From assembly GCA_031264885.1 (NCBI GenBank), contig JAISDM010000027.1:1-14848 (forward strand): DNA of 14,848 nucleotides, in the 5' to 3' direction. Position 1 is the first letter of the stretch. Every line of letters begins with the position of its first letter. The notes under the pieces are model-generated. The model ran no database searches, was not told where the DNA came from, and worked only from the letters and a program-made list of their open reading frames with translations. Origin of the DNA: Peptococcaceae bacterium (GTDB lineage: Bacteria; Bacillota; Peptococcia; DRI-13; UBA5745). Shown piece by piece: positions 5,991-13,419 of the stretch. Made by a program: the position numbers and the translations under genes.

Positions 5991-8263
5991 CCGATTTCCC
6001 CTCCGTCCTCCGATTCCTCCGCCGAATGCCGCCTGCGAACCACCCGCTGCACACCGTCCACACCCTTGACCCGCATGATCCGGCCGATGATATAATTCAA
6101 ATGATCCAGACTCTTGATCTCAATCTTCATATTGGCCATAGCCATGCCGTTTTTCGTGCCGCGGGCGTTGATGGCGTGAATGGGCACCTTCAAATCCGCC
6201 ACCGCCGTCATAATATCCGAGGCGATGCGCGCCCGGTCCTTTGAATAGATCTCCAGCTCCACCTCATAGGCGCCCTCAATGCCGGAGTCCCAGGCCACGT
6301 CCACAATCCGGGCCCCTTCCTCCTGAGTGTGATAGCAGGCGTTGGGGCAGTCCGTCCGATGGATCGAAACCCCCCTCCCCCGGGTGATATAGCCGATGAT
6401 GGGATCCCCCGGCAGGGGATTGCAGCAATGGGACAGACGGATCAGCACATCATCGACCCCACGCACCCGAATCCCCTTGGAAGCCTTCCCATAGGGCGCG
6501 GTCCTCTGGTTTCTTTCCAGGAGGAAGGCTTCCAGAGAGATCTGCTTCATATTCAGCAGCGCCTCTTTGTACACATCCTCCTTCACACGGGTCATCACCA
6601 TATTCAGGTTTTGATCGCCGTTGCCCAGAGCCATCAGCAAGTCGTCCGTACCCACGAAGTTGAAGCGTTTGGCCAGATCCAGCAGCCGGTCGGTTTTGTC
6701 CCCTTTCTCCGGTTTAAACAGCTCCGCCGGATCCAGATTGAGTTTCCGGATCTCCCGTTCCAGCAGTTCCCGGCCTTTCTGGATATTTTCCTCTTTCTTC
6801 TCCTTCTTGAACCACTGGCGGATCTTCGCTCGGGCCTGAGAGGTCTTGACCACACTCAGCCAATCCGCCTTGGGCCCGTCGGCCCGCCTGGTGGTCATAA
6901 TCTCCACGATGTCCCCGTTGGTCAGCTGATGATCCAGCGAGCCGATTTTTCCGTTGATTTTGCACCCGACACACCGGTGCCCGATGTCCGAGTGGATCCG
7001 ATAGGCAAAGTCGATGGGCACAGATCCCGCCGGCAGCTCAATGACATCCCCCTGGGGCGTGAACACAAACACGATATCCTCAAACATGTCCAGTTTCAGC
7101 GTTTCGATAAATTCCTCGCTGTCCTGCACGTCCGACTGCCATTCCAGGGTCTGCCGGATCCAGCTCAGGCGCTCGTCATAACTCGCGGCGTCTTTGCCGC
7201 CGCCGCCGCTTCCTTCCTTGTATTTCCAGTGAGCGGCGACCCCGTATTCCGCGGTCCGGTGCATCTCCACCGTCCGGATCTGGATCTCGAAGGGCTCCCC
7301 TTCCGGCCCCATCACGGTGGTATGAACCGACTGATACATATTGTTCTTGGGCATGGCGATAAAATCCTTGAACCTGCCCGGTATCGGCTTCCAGAGCGCG
7401 TGAACGGCGCCCAATATGGCGTAACAATCCTGGATGGTGTCCGTGATGGCCCGCACCGCCACCAAATCATAGATCTCGTGTACATCCTTGTCCTGAGCGA
7501 TCATCTTCCGGTAGATGCTGTAATAATGCTTGGGGCGGCCCTTGATGTCCGCGTGGATCCCCGATTCCGTCAGCGCCTCGCCGATGATCTCTATGACCCT
7601 CTGTATATACCGGTCCCGCTGGAAGCGCAGCAAGGCGATCTGCTCCGCGATGTATTTATACTTCTCCGGCTCCAGATATTTTAAGGACAGATCCTCCAGT
7701 TCGTTTTTCAGTGAAAACATCCCCAAACGGTGGGCCAAAGGCGCGTAGATCTCCAGGGTTTCCTTTGAAATCTCCTTCTGCTTCTCGGGGGAATGGGAAT
7801 CCAAAGTCCGCATATTGTGCAGCCGGTCGGCCAGTTTGATGATCAGAACCCGGATGTCCTTGGCGATGGCCACAAACATCTTGCGGAAGCTCTCCATCTG
7901 ACGCTCCTGCTTGGATCGGAACTCCAGCTTCTGCAGCTTGGTCACCCCGTCCACCAGCAGCGCCACCTCGGCGCCGAAGGCCGCCTCCACCTCTTCCCGG
8001 GTCACGGCGGTATCCTCCAGGACGTCGTGCAGGAGGGCGCCCATAATCGTGGCCGAATCCATCCCCAGATTGGAAAGGATGACGGCCGTATTCAAAGGAT
8101 GCGTAATATAAGGGCGGCCGGACTTTCTCAGTTGACCCTGATGCGCCCGGTCCGCGAAGTCAAAAGCCCGCATAATGCGTCCTTCGTTTTTGGACTTGGG
8201 ATATCTGTCCAACAATTCATTCAGCTGCATTTTTTCCTCGCCGGACAATCGCTCAATCCCCAT
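5987..8263 (-). CDS. relA: Bifunctional (p)ppGpp synthetase/hydrolase, Rel/SpoT family
   Basis: Makes and degrades the stringent-response alarmone (p)ppGpp. At 758 residues it has the full long-Rel layout. The HD hydrolase domain (about 35-190) keeps its metal ligands: His55 (YITHP), His79-Asp80 (LLHDVLED) and Asp146 (KLADRLHN). The synthetase domain (about 230-350) has RPKHYYSIYRKM, Asp266 in IYDLVAVR, and the FIAMPKNNMYQSVHTTV loop. The RFKD at 297-300 is the RxKD form that marks bifunctional enzymes rather than RelA-only ones. TGS is around 395-460, a conserved-cysteine segment is near 613-640 (HCCNP; HRTDCPN), and an ACT domain is at about 665-740. AGGAGG lies 8 nt before the ATG and overlaps the stop of the upstream recJ fusion (12-bp gap). 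The apt and dtd genes that normally flank relA in Firmicutes are missing. Confidence 0.97.
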   Translation of the reverse strand: MGIERLSGEEKMQLNELLDRYPKSKNEGRIMRAFDFADRAHQGQLRKSGRPYITHPLNTAVILSNLGMDSATIMGALLHDVLEDTAVTREEVEAAFGAEVALLVDGVTKLQKLEFRSKQERQMESFRKMFVAIAKDIRVLIIKLADRLHNMRTLDSHSPEKQKEISKETLEIYAPLAHRLGMFSLKNELEDLSLKYLEPEKYKYIAEQIALLRFQRDRYIQRVIEIIGEALTESGIHADIKGRPKHYYSIYRKMIAQDKDVHEIYDLVAVRAITDTIQDCYAILGAVHALWKPIPGRFKDFIAMPKNNMYQSVHTTVMGPEGEPFEIQIRTVEMHRTAEYGVAAHWKYKEGSGGGGKDAASYDERLSWIRQTLEWQSDVQDSEEFIETLKLDMFEDIVFVFTPQGDVIELPAGSVPIDFAYRIHSDIGHRCVGCKINGKIGSLDHQLTNGDIVEIMTTRRADGPKADWLSVVKTSQARAKIRQWFKKEKKEENIQKGRELLEREIRKLNLDPAELFKPEKGDKTDRLLDLAKRFNFVGTDDLLMALGNGDQNLNMVMTRVKEDVYKEALLNMKQISLEAFLLERNQRTAPYGKASKGIRVRGVDDVLIRLSHCCNPLPGDPIIGYITRGRGVSIHRTDCPNACYHTQEEGARIVDVAWDSGIEGAYEVELEIYSKDRARIASDIMTAVADLKVPIHAINARGTKNGMAMANMKIEIKSLDHLNYIIGRIMRVKGVDGVQRVVRRRHSAEESEDGGEIG

Positions 8264-8275
8264 TCCGGTCGCCTC

Positions 8276-11200
8276 CTATCTCGTCTGCCCGGGAAGAATG
8301 GGGCGGTTAAAACCGCTCAGTATCTCCTCCGGGCTGCCGTTCATAATATACTCCGCGAATTCCTCGAAATTCTCCCGTTCCCCCTGTCCTTCCGCGAACC
8401 GGACCGAGTCCGCCAAATCCAACTTCGACGGCGGAGGCGGCGCTATATGTATATACCGCCTGTTCCCCGCATATTCCAGCCGAACTAGCTTCATTTCTTC
8501 CAATATGGCCAAACAGGCCGAAACCGTCTCTTCCATGACGGAACCGCCCTCCGGCCGCATCTTGCCGGCCAATTCGGCGTCGGTCGCCTGGACTGTCTTC
8601 CGGTTTTTCCCAAGCGTCTTCAGCATGAGATAAAACCTCGCCAAAATCTCCCGGTCGGGGGCCTTCTGTCCCAGAATCATCCGGTTCAGTGCCATGTCGT
8701 CTTTGTTAAACAGCAGGTGGATCCAGGCGTCTTCCTGATTCCGGCCCGCCCGCCCCGACAGCTGATTGAATTCCGCCCTGGAAAAACACATGTGATACAA
8801 AATCACATGCCGGATATCCGGGATATCCACCCCTTCCCCGAAGGCGCTGGTAGAGACCATGACCCGCAGCTCCGTGTCCCGGAACCTGTTCTCCAGCCCC
8901 CGGCGGCTCTCCGAATCCAGCCCCCCGTGATAAAACCCGATCTCCCCCTCCATAAAGGGCAAGTAGCCCTTGAGCGCCTCAGCCAACTCAGTGGACTGCC
9001 TCCGGCTGTTTACATAAACCACCGTTTTTTCCCGCCGGCCGGCGATTTTCATCAAGTAAGCCAGCTTATCCTTCTCCCTGCGGCCATCGGTCAGCCGCAG
9101 ATTCTCCCGGATATGAGCCTCCAAAACCCATTCCTGAATCTGAAAAGCCTGGCTGATCTGCCCGGCCGTTTCATCATCGGCGGTGGCTGTGGCGGCCAGA
9201 ACCAGGGGCCGGCCCAGTTTCTCCCAGACCTCCGGCAGCTGCTGATAGCCCTTTCTGTCGCCCTGGCGTATATGATGCGCCTCGTCCGCCACCAGAAGCC
9301 CGATCCGTTCCCCCGCCGCTGTGAACCTGTCCCGGTGAAAACTTATGAACTCCGGCGTGGTCAGGACGATGTCCAGCTTTCCCTGCCCGTACAATTGAAA
9401 GAAGCGATTCCGCTCCGGAGCGTCCATGGAGCCGTTGACGGCCTGAACCGCTATGCCCAGCGCCTCAAACTGCCGCCGCATCCGTTGGTATTGATCGTTG
9501 ACCAGGGAGCGCAGGGGATAGATGAGAATGCTGATCTTGCCCCGCGCGGCCAACTCCGCCGCCATGGTCTGGAACACGGCGGTCTTGCCCCGGCCCGTTC
9601 CCATGACCAGGAGCGTGTTCCGCCCGCTTTCCAGGGCGGTCAGCGCCTCCTGCTGCTTCAAATGATAATCCCGGTCCCCCAGAATCGCCCCGCGGATCAT
9701 TTCCCGCCGTTCCGCCGCGTCCGCCTGCCGCAGCCGGGCCTCCGCCTGTCCATCCGCCGGTGCCGCGAACGCGCCGTCCGCTCCCCGGCCTCCGGTCTCT
9801 CCCCGGTGTTCCGGCCGCGCTTCCGCCGGGGCCGCTCCCCCGCCGGATCCGCCGCCCGTATCCCAGCTTCCGGCTTCTCCCCGGCGTTCCCGTACCTCCG
9901 CCGGTCCGCCGGCTCCGCCTGTCTCCCGGTACTCGGTCTCTCCCCGGCGTCCCGGCGTCTCCGCCGGGGTCGCCCGCCGCATCCGCTCTTCCTCCGGCGT
10001 TCCCGCCGCGTCCGCTCCCCCGCCGGAAGCCCAAGGGTCGTCCGGCATATTCCAGGCTTTGACGTCCCGCACATTCATCTGGATCGCGGTCCGACCGTTC
10101 CAATGGTTGAGTTCAGGCGTAAACAGTACGTTTAATAAGGCCCACCCTCTGATCTCTTCCAGCCTGGACCCCATTTGAAAAGCGACAGCGTCCATCTGTC
10201 TGTTCTTCTGAGCGAACCGGATCTTTAAATGCGCCTGATCCGCCCCCACCGTCCGGCACTCCAGAAGCCTCAGCGAGCGCGCGATCAAGCTGGGCGGCGG
10301 GTTGCCCTGACCGAAAGGCGCCATCAACCCGATCTGTTCCATAGCGCGGCCGTCCAGCTCTTCCATGGACACCTCCGCGTCCGAGAGCAGCACCGGAACC
10401 CTGTCCCGGGGCTCCGTACACAGGCGGGCGTACCGGTTCAGCCGTTCCTCAAGCTCCTCCAGACGGTCCGCCCTGACCGTCACGCCCACCGCCGCCTCAT
10501 GGCCGCCATACCCTTCCAGACAATCCTCCGCGCTCCGCAGCGCCTCATACAGGTTCAGCCCCGCGGCGCTCCTGCCGGAACCCTTGCCGATCCCGTTTTC
10601 CATCCGGATCAGCAGCGCCGGTTTATAGAAACGCTCCGCCACTTTGGAAGCGACAATGCCCAAGACGCCGGAGTGCCAGGTTTCCGAAGAAAGCACCAAA
10701 AAATCCTTCCCGCGAACCTCCGGATTTTCATCCAAATCTTGGATGATCTCATTAAAAATAGCCAGCTCCACTTCCTGCCGGAGCTGATTTTCGCGGTTCA
10801 ATCCCGCCGCCAGAGCCTCCGCCTGCGCCTCGTCCGCGCACAGCATCAGCTCCACGCCGGTTTTCGCGTGACTCATCCTGCCGCAGGCGTTCAGCCGGGG
10901 CGCCAAAGCAAAGCTGATCTGCGCCGCGGATATCTCCTGGCCCAGCAGCCGGGATTCCTTCAGCAATCCCCGCAGTCCCGGCCGGCCCCCCTCCGAGATC
11001 ACCTTCAAGCCGGCTTTTACCAGAATCCGGTTCTCGCCCAACAGCGGCACACTGTCCGCCACCGTGCCCAGCGCCACCAGATCCAGACAGTTTCTCAGAG
11101 CGCCTTCCGTCAGACCGCCCCCCGTGTTTCCCGATGAAAGCTCCGCGGTCAAAGCCTGAACCAATTTAAAGGCGACCCCCACCCCGGCCAGATCCCGGGC

Positions 11201-11767
11201 GCCGCTCTGGCCCGAACCCAGCTTAGGGTTCACCAGCGCCGCCGTCTCCGGCAATTCGGCGGGCGGCTGATGATGATCCGTCACCACCAGATCCAGCCCC
11301 AGCTCCGCCGCGAACCGCGCCTCCTTCACCGCCGAAACGCCGCAGTCCACAGTGACCGCCAGAGACGCGCCCCAATCCCTGATCCCGCGCAAAGCCTCAC
11401 AGTTTAACCCATAGCCCTCGCTCCGGCGGTCCGGGATATAGTACCGCGCGTCCGCGCCCAGAGACCGGAGGCTTTCCATCATCAGCGCCGTGGCCGTAAT
11501 CCCGTCCGCGTCATAATCCCCGTAAATCACAATCAGGGCCTTTTTTTCAATGGCGTCCAGAATCTTTCGCGCGGCTTTTTTCATATCCGGAAGATCAAAA
11601 GGATCCGTCAAATCCTCCCAATGATTATGATACAGGAAACGGTCGGCCTCTTCCCCGGTTTGAAATCCCCTGGCCCGCAAAATCCGGGACAGCAGAGGGT
11701 GCGTCTCCCCCAAACCGGAATCCGCCCCTTGAAGCTCCTTCAGCTTCCAGACATAATCAGTTTCCAT
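8276..11767 (-). CDS. recJ: RecJ single-strand exonuclease fused to a RecQ-like SF2 helicase
   Basis: One uninterrupted 1163-residue frame carries two enzymes. Residues 1 to about 580 form a complete RecJ (5'-3' ssDNA exonuclease): DHH-domain motifs YGDYDADG (82-89), TVDCG (139-143) and VTDHH (162-166, the name-giving Asp164-His165-His166); the linking helix with APRLNACGRMSHA (289-301); DHHA1 with HSGVLGIVASK (365-375) and GYGGHEAAVG (419-428); and a C-terminal OB part up to VRDVKAWNM (567-574). Residues about 580-690 are a Gly/Ala/Arg/Glu-rich linker. Residues about 695-1020 are an SF2 helicase: Walker A GTGRGKT (723-729), DEAH box (828-831), motif III ATATA (859-863) and motif VI QLSGRAGR (1002-1009). 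I see no RQC zinc cysteines and no HRDC domain. The C-terminal 150 residues resemble a helical/winged part but are not assigned. GGGAG is 7 nt before the ATG. The helicase probably unwinds substrate for the nuclease, by analogy with separate RecQ and RecJ. Confidence 0.93.
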   Translation of the reverse strand: METDYVWKLKELQGADSGLGETHPLLSRILRARGFQTGEEADRFLYHNHWEDLTDPFDLPDMKKAARKILDAIEKKALIVIYGDYDADGITATALMMESLRSLGADARYYIPDRRSEGYGLNCEALRGIRDWGASLAVTVDCGVSAVKEARFAAELGLDLVVTDHHQPPAELPETAALVNPKLGSGQSGARDLAGVGVAFKLVQALTAELSSGNTGGGLTEGALRNCLDLVALGTVADSVPLLGENRILVKAGLKVISEGGRPGLRGLLKESRLLGQEISAAQISFALAPRLNACGRMSHAKTGVELMLCADEAQAEALAAGLNRENQLRQEVELAIFNEIIQDLDENPEVRGKDFLVLSSETWHSGVLGIVASKVAERFYKPALLIRMENGIGKGSGRSAAGLNLYEALRSAEDCLEGYGGHEAAVGVTVRADRLEELEERLNRYARLCTEPRDRVPVLLSDAEVSMEELDGRAMEQIGLMAPFGQGNPPPSLIARSLRLLECRTVGADQAHLKIRFAQKNRQMDAVAFQMGSRLEEIRGWALLNVLFTPELNHWNGRTAIQMNVRDVKAWNMPDDPWASGGGADAAGTPEEERMRRATPAETPGRRGETEYRETGGAGGPAEVRERRGEAGSWDTGGGSGGGAAPAEARPEHRGETGGRGADGAFAAPADGQAEARLRQADAAERREMIRGAILGDRDYHLKQQEALTALESGRNTLLVMGTGRGKTAVFQTMAAELAARGKISILIYPLRSLVNDQYQRMRRQFEALGIAVQAVNGSMDAPERNRFFQLYGQGKLDIVLTTPEFISFHRDRFTAAGERIGLLVADEAHHIRQGDRKGYQQLPEVWEKLGRPLVLAATATADDETAGQISQAFQIQEWVLEAHIRENLRLTDGRREKDKLAYLMKIAGRREKTVVYVNSRRQSTELAEALKGYLPFMEGEIGFYHGGLDSESRRGLENRFRDTELRVMVSTSAFGEGVDIPDIRHVILYHMCFSRAEFNQLSGRAGRNQEDAWIHLLFNKDDMALNRMILGQKAPDREILARFYLMLKTLGKNRKTVQATDAELAGKMRPEGGSVMEETVSACLAILEEMKLVRLEYAGNRRYIHIAPPPPSKLDLADSVRFAEGQGERENFEEFAEYIMNGSPEEILSGFNRPILPGQTR
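9758..10029. repeat. Degenerate GC-rich repeats in the RecJ-helicase linker
   Basis: About four diverged units of 50-75 bp begin with ctccccggcgttccc-like words (near 9795, 9876, 9941 and 9990) and continue with ccgccgg-type stretches. They stay in frame and encode the GRRGET, RRGEA and HRGET type repeats of the linker. They are imperfect and coding, so they are not a CRISPR array. Confidence 0.6.
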
Positions 11768-11782
11768 GTTGACTCTCCCGTT

Positions 11783-11805
11783 TCAGTCTCTGCGTTCCCG
11801 CGGCC
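11783..11805. repeat. 23-bp direct repeat, copy between uma2 and recJ
   Basis: Perfectly identical to 12550-12572, which is the end of secF. On the minus strand it carries the codons for the final residues (PRERRD) and a TGA stop, but here it is noncoding, squeezed between the uma2 stop and the recJ ribosome-binding site. It marks the right-hand scar of the uma2 insertion in transcription order. Confidence 0.88.
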
Positions 11806-11808
11806 CGG

Positions 11809-12369
11809 CTAAATTCCCGCGAATATGCCGGAAACATCCACCTGTATTTCCATATCCTCTGCGCCCCTGATTTTTATAGAATCGCTCAAATTGTATTCCG
11901 CAAACGAATAAGCGATATTGTTCTCCAGGAAACAGAAGAACAAAACGGTTTTGTTTTCTATATCCACCGCCAAATAGTAAGGAACCTTGTACTTCTGATA
12001 CAGGTTCATTTTATAGACCAAATCTCTCTTAATAGACGAAATGGAAGAATTCGAAATGATTTCAGCGATGATGAACGGAATGCCTTCAACCGCTCTCTCT
12101 TTGATGATGGACGGATCACACACCACTTGAATATCCGGTATCAAAAAATTCGAACGCTGCGCGTCCAGTACCAAATTCGTCTGTATAAAGGTCTCGCACA
12201 CTTTCATTTTGCCGCTGAACTCAAACGCTATATTGCGCAATACCCTTTGATGACTGATCGAAGGCGCGTCCATCCTAATGATGATTGAGTCCAAAACCTC
12301 CGTCTTGGGCCATTCAGGTAAGCCGAACCATTCTTCCTTAGTGACAATACGCTCACTCGCTAATTGCAT
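11809..12369 (-). CDS. Uma2-family (DUF820) PD-(D/E)XK-like protein
   Basis: A 186-residue protein of the Uma2 family, which has a restriction-endonuclease-like fold; its biological role is not established. Matching elements are His40 in SISHQRVL, Asp79 in LIPDIQVVCDP, Glu103 in FIIAEIISNSS, and Asp116/Lys120 in KRDLVYKMNLYQKYKVPYY, followed by the VD strand (135-136). These positions correspond to the family's H...PD...E...D..K..Y pattern. Start: the ATG at 12367-12369 has GGGGGAG 8 nt upstream; an ATG at 12406-12408 would add 13 residues but has poor ribosome-binding context. The gene is visibly richer in A and T than its neighbours and lies between exact copies of the secF tail, so it is probably a recent arrival. 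It is co-oriented and may be read from the secD promoter. Confidence 0.82.
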   Translation of the reverse strand: MQLASERIVTKEEWFGLPEWPKTEVLDSIIIRMDAPSISHQRVLRNIAFEFSGKMKVCETFIQTNLVLDAQRSNFLIPDIQVVCDPSIIKERAVEGIPFIIAEIISNSSISSIKRDLVYKMNLYQKYKVPYYLAVDIENKTVLFFCFLENNIAYSFAEYNLSDSIKIRGAEDMEIQVDVSGIFAGI

Positions 12370-12418
12370 ATTATCCGCTCCCCCATCCGATTTACGCTCG
12401 AAGGGCATTCCTATACCG

Positions 12419-12531
12419 TAGGGGCGGCATTCTGCCGCCCGGGACCGTCCGAAAAAACGTTCATCCCGTCATTCCGGGTTAGGACACGGGCTCAATCTTA
12501 TGACAGTTTTCGGACGGTCTGGCCCGAGATC
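12419..12531. repeat. Composite palindromic repeat upstream of uma2
   Basis: Three nested parts. A hairpin gggcggca-ttc-tgccgccc lies at 12422-12440. A 13-bp perfect inverted repeat gaccgtccgaaaa (12443-12455) / ttttcggacggtc (12507-12519) encloses the block catcccgtcattccggg (12462-12478), which is identical to 14791-14807. The hairpin type followed by this block also occurs upstream of secD in the same orientation. No coding sequence and no clear promoter are visible in the 180-bp secF-uma2 gap. Confidence 0.7.
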
Positions 12532-12549
12532 CGGTTCCTTGCGCTAAGC

Positions 12550-12572
12550 TCAGTCTCTGCGTTCCCGCGGCC
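12550..12572. repeat. 23-bp direct repeat, copy at the secF 3' end
   Basis: Identical to 11783-11805. Here it is coding: it spans the secF codons for PRERRD, the preceding bases and the full TGA stop. The two copies are 767 bp apart and enclose uma2. Confidence 0.88.
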
Positions 12573-13404
12573 GCAGATCGTACCACAGCGGGCCGGCGAC
12601 CACCAGCGTGGAGTAAAAACCGGCAAAATTTCCGATCAGCAGCGCGATCGCGAATACCCGCGTCGTCTCCCCCCCGAAGAAGATCAGAGCCAGCAGAACA
12701 AACATCACCACCAAAGACATATTGACGGACCGGCCCACAGTCTGGCTGATGCTGTTATTGATGACGGTTTTCAGATCATCCCTGCGGCGGCCTTTCAGAT
12801 TCTCGCGGACACGGTCAAAAATAACGATGGTGTCATTAATGGAATAACCGATGATGGTCAATACGGCGGCAATAAAATACGATTCCACCTCCCATTGGAA
12901 AATCGAAAAGAATCCCAGCATCACCAGGGAATCGTGAACCAATGTCAGAATAGCCGCCAGCGCCATCTTAAGCTGGAACCGTATCGAAACATACACAATG
13001 ATCATCGCGAAAACCAGAACCAGCGCCCAAATAGCGGCGCGGGTCAGCTCCGCCCCAATGACGGGGCCCACAGTCTCCACCCGCCGCAGATCGAAATCCC
13101 CCAGACTCTCACGGACGCCGTCCAATACCTGAGTCTGTCTCTCCTGATCCAGTTCCACAGACTTAATGGTGAAACTCAAATCATCCCCCAAGTTGATATT
13201 GCTTCTCTCCAGATCAAAAGCGCCCAGCGCCTCCCGCAATTGCTCCTGGGTCACAGAAGTGTCGTCCATGCGCAGCTGCATCAACGTGCCGCTCTGGAAA
13301 TCAATCCCCAGATTCAGTCCGCGGAATACCAGAGACCCAAGCCCCGCCAGCAGCACCACGCCCGATATCAAATACCAAATTTTTCGCTTGCCCACAAAAT
13401 CCAT
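12550..13404 (-). CDS. secF: Protein translocase subunit SecF
   Basis: Inner-membrane partner of SecD; the SecDF complex uses the proton gradient to pull proteins through SecYEG. The product is 284 residues, with one N-terminal membrane helix (about 9-27), the D4 motif LGIDFQSGT (32-40), an exported domain, and a five-helix C-terminal bundle containing the signature IIGYSINDTIVIFDRVREN (near 184-202). Start: AAGGAG lies 2 nt before an ATG at 13410 and 8 nt before an in-frame ATG at 13402-13404, so the second is chosen (MDFVGKRKIWY, typical of SecF); the first would add two residues. The gene follows secD by 15 bp. Its last codons and stop are duplicated beyond uma2. Confidence 0.95.
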   Translation of the reverse strand: MDFVGKRKIWYLISGVVLLAGLGSLVFRGLNLGIDFQSGTLMQLRMDDTSVTQEQLREALGAFDLERSNINLGDDLSFTIKSVELDQERQTQVLDGVRESLGDFDLRRVETVGPVIGAELTRAAIWALVLVFAMIIVYVSIRFQLKMALAAILTLVHDSLVMLGFFSIFQWEVESYFIAAVLTIIGYSINDTIVIFDRVRENLKGRRRDDLKTVINNSISQTVGRSVNMSLVVMFVLLALIFFGGETTRVFAIALLIGNFAGFYSTLVVAGPLWYDLRPRERRD

Positions 13405-13419
13405 TGCCATCTCTCCTTA

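Noticed and set aside
9758..10029. Possible CRISPR array from regularly recurring GC-rich words
   Set aside because: Units vary in length and sequence, there are no constant repeats with unique spacers, and the stretch is in frame inside a gene.
8717..10135. Long plus-strand open frame (472 residues) opposite recJ-helicase, and similar ones opposite aspS, hisS, relA and secF
   Set aside because: They mirror GC-rich codons of well-supported minus-strand genes, have Arg/Pro/His-rich compositions, and show no recognisable domains.
12370..12408. Longer uma2 start at 12408
   Set aside because: Only a weak AGGA 0-2 nt away; the ATG at 12369 has GGGGGAG at a good distance.
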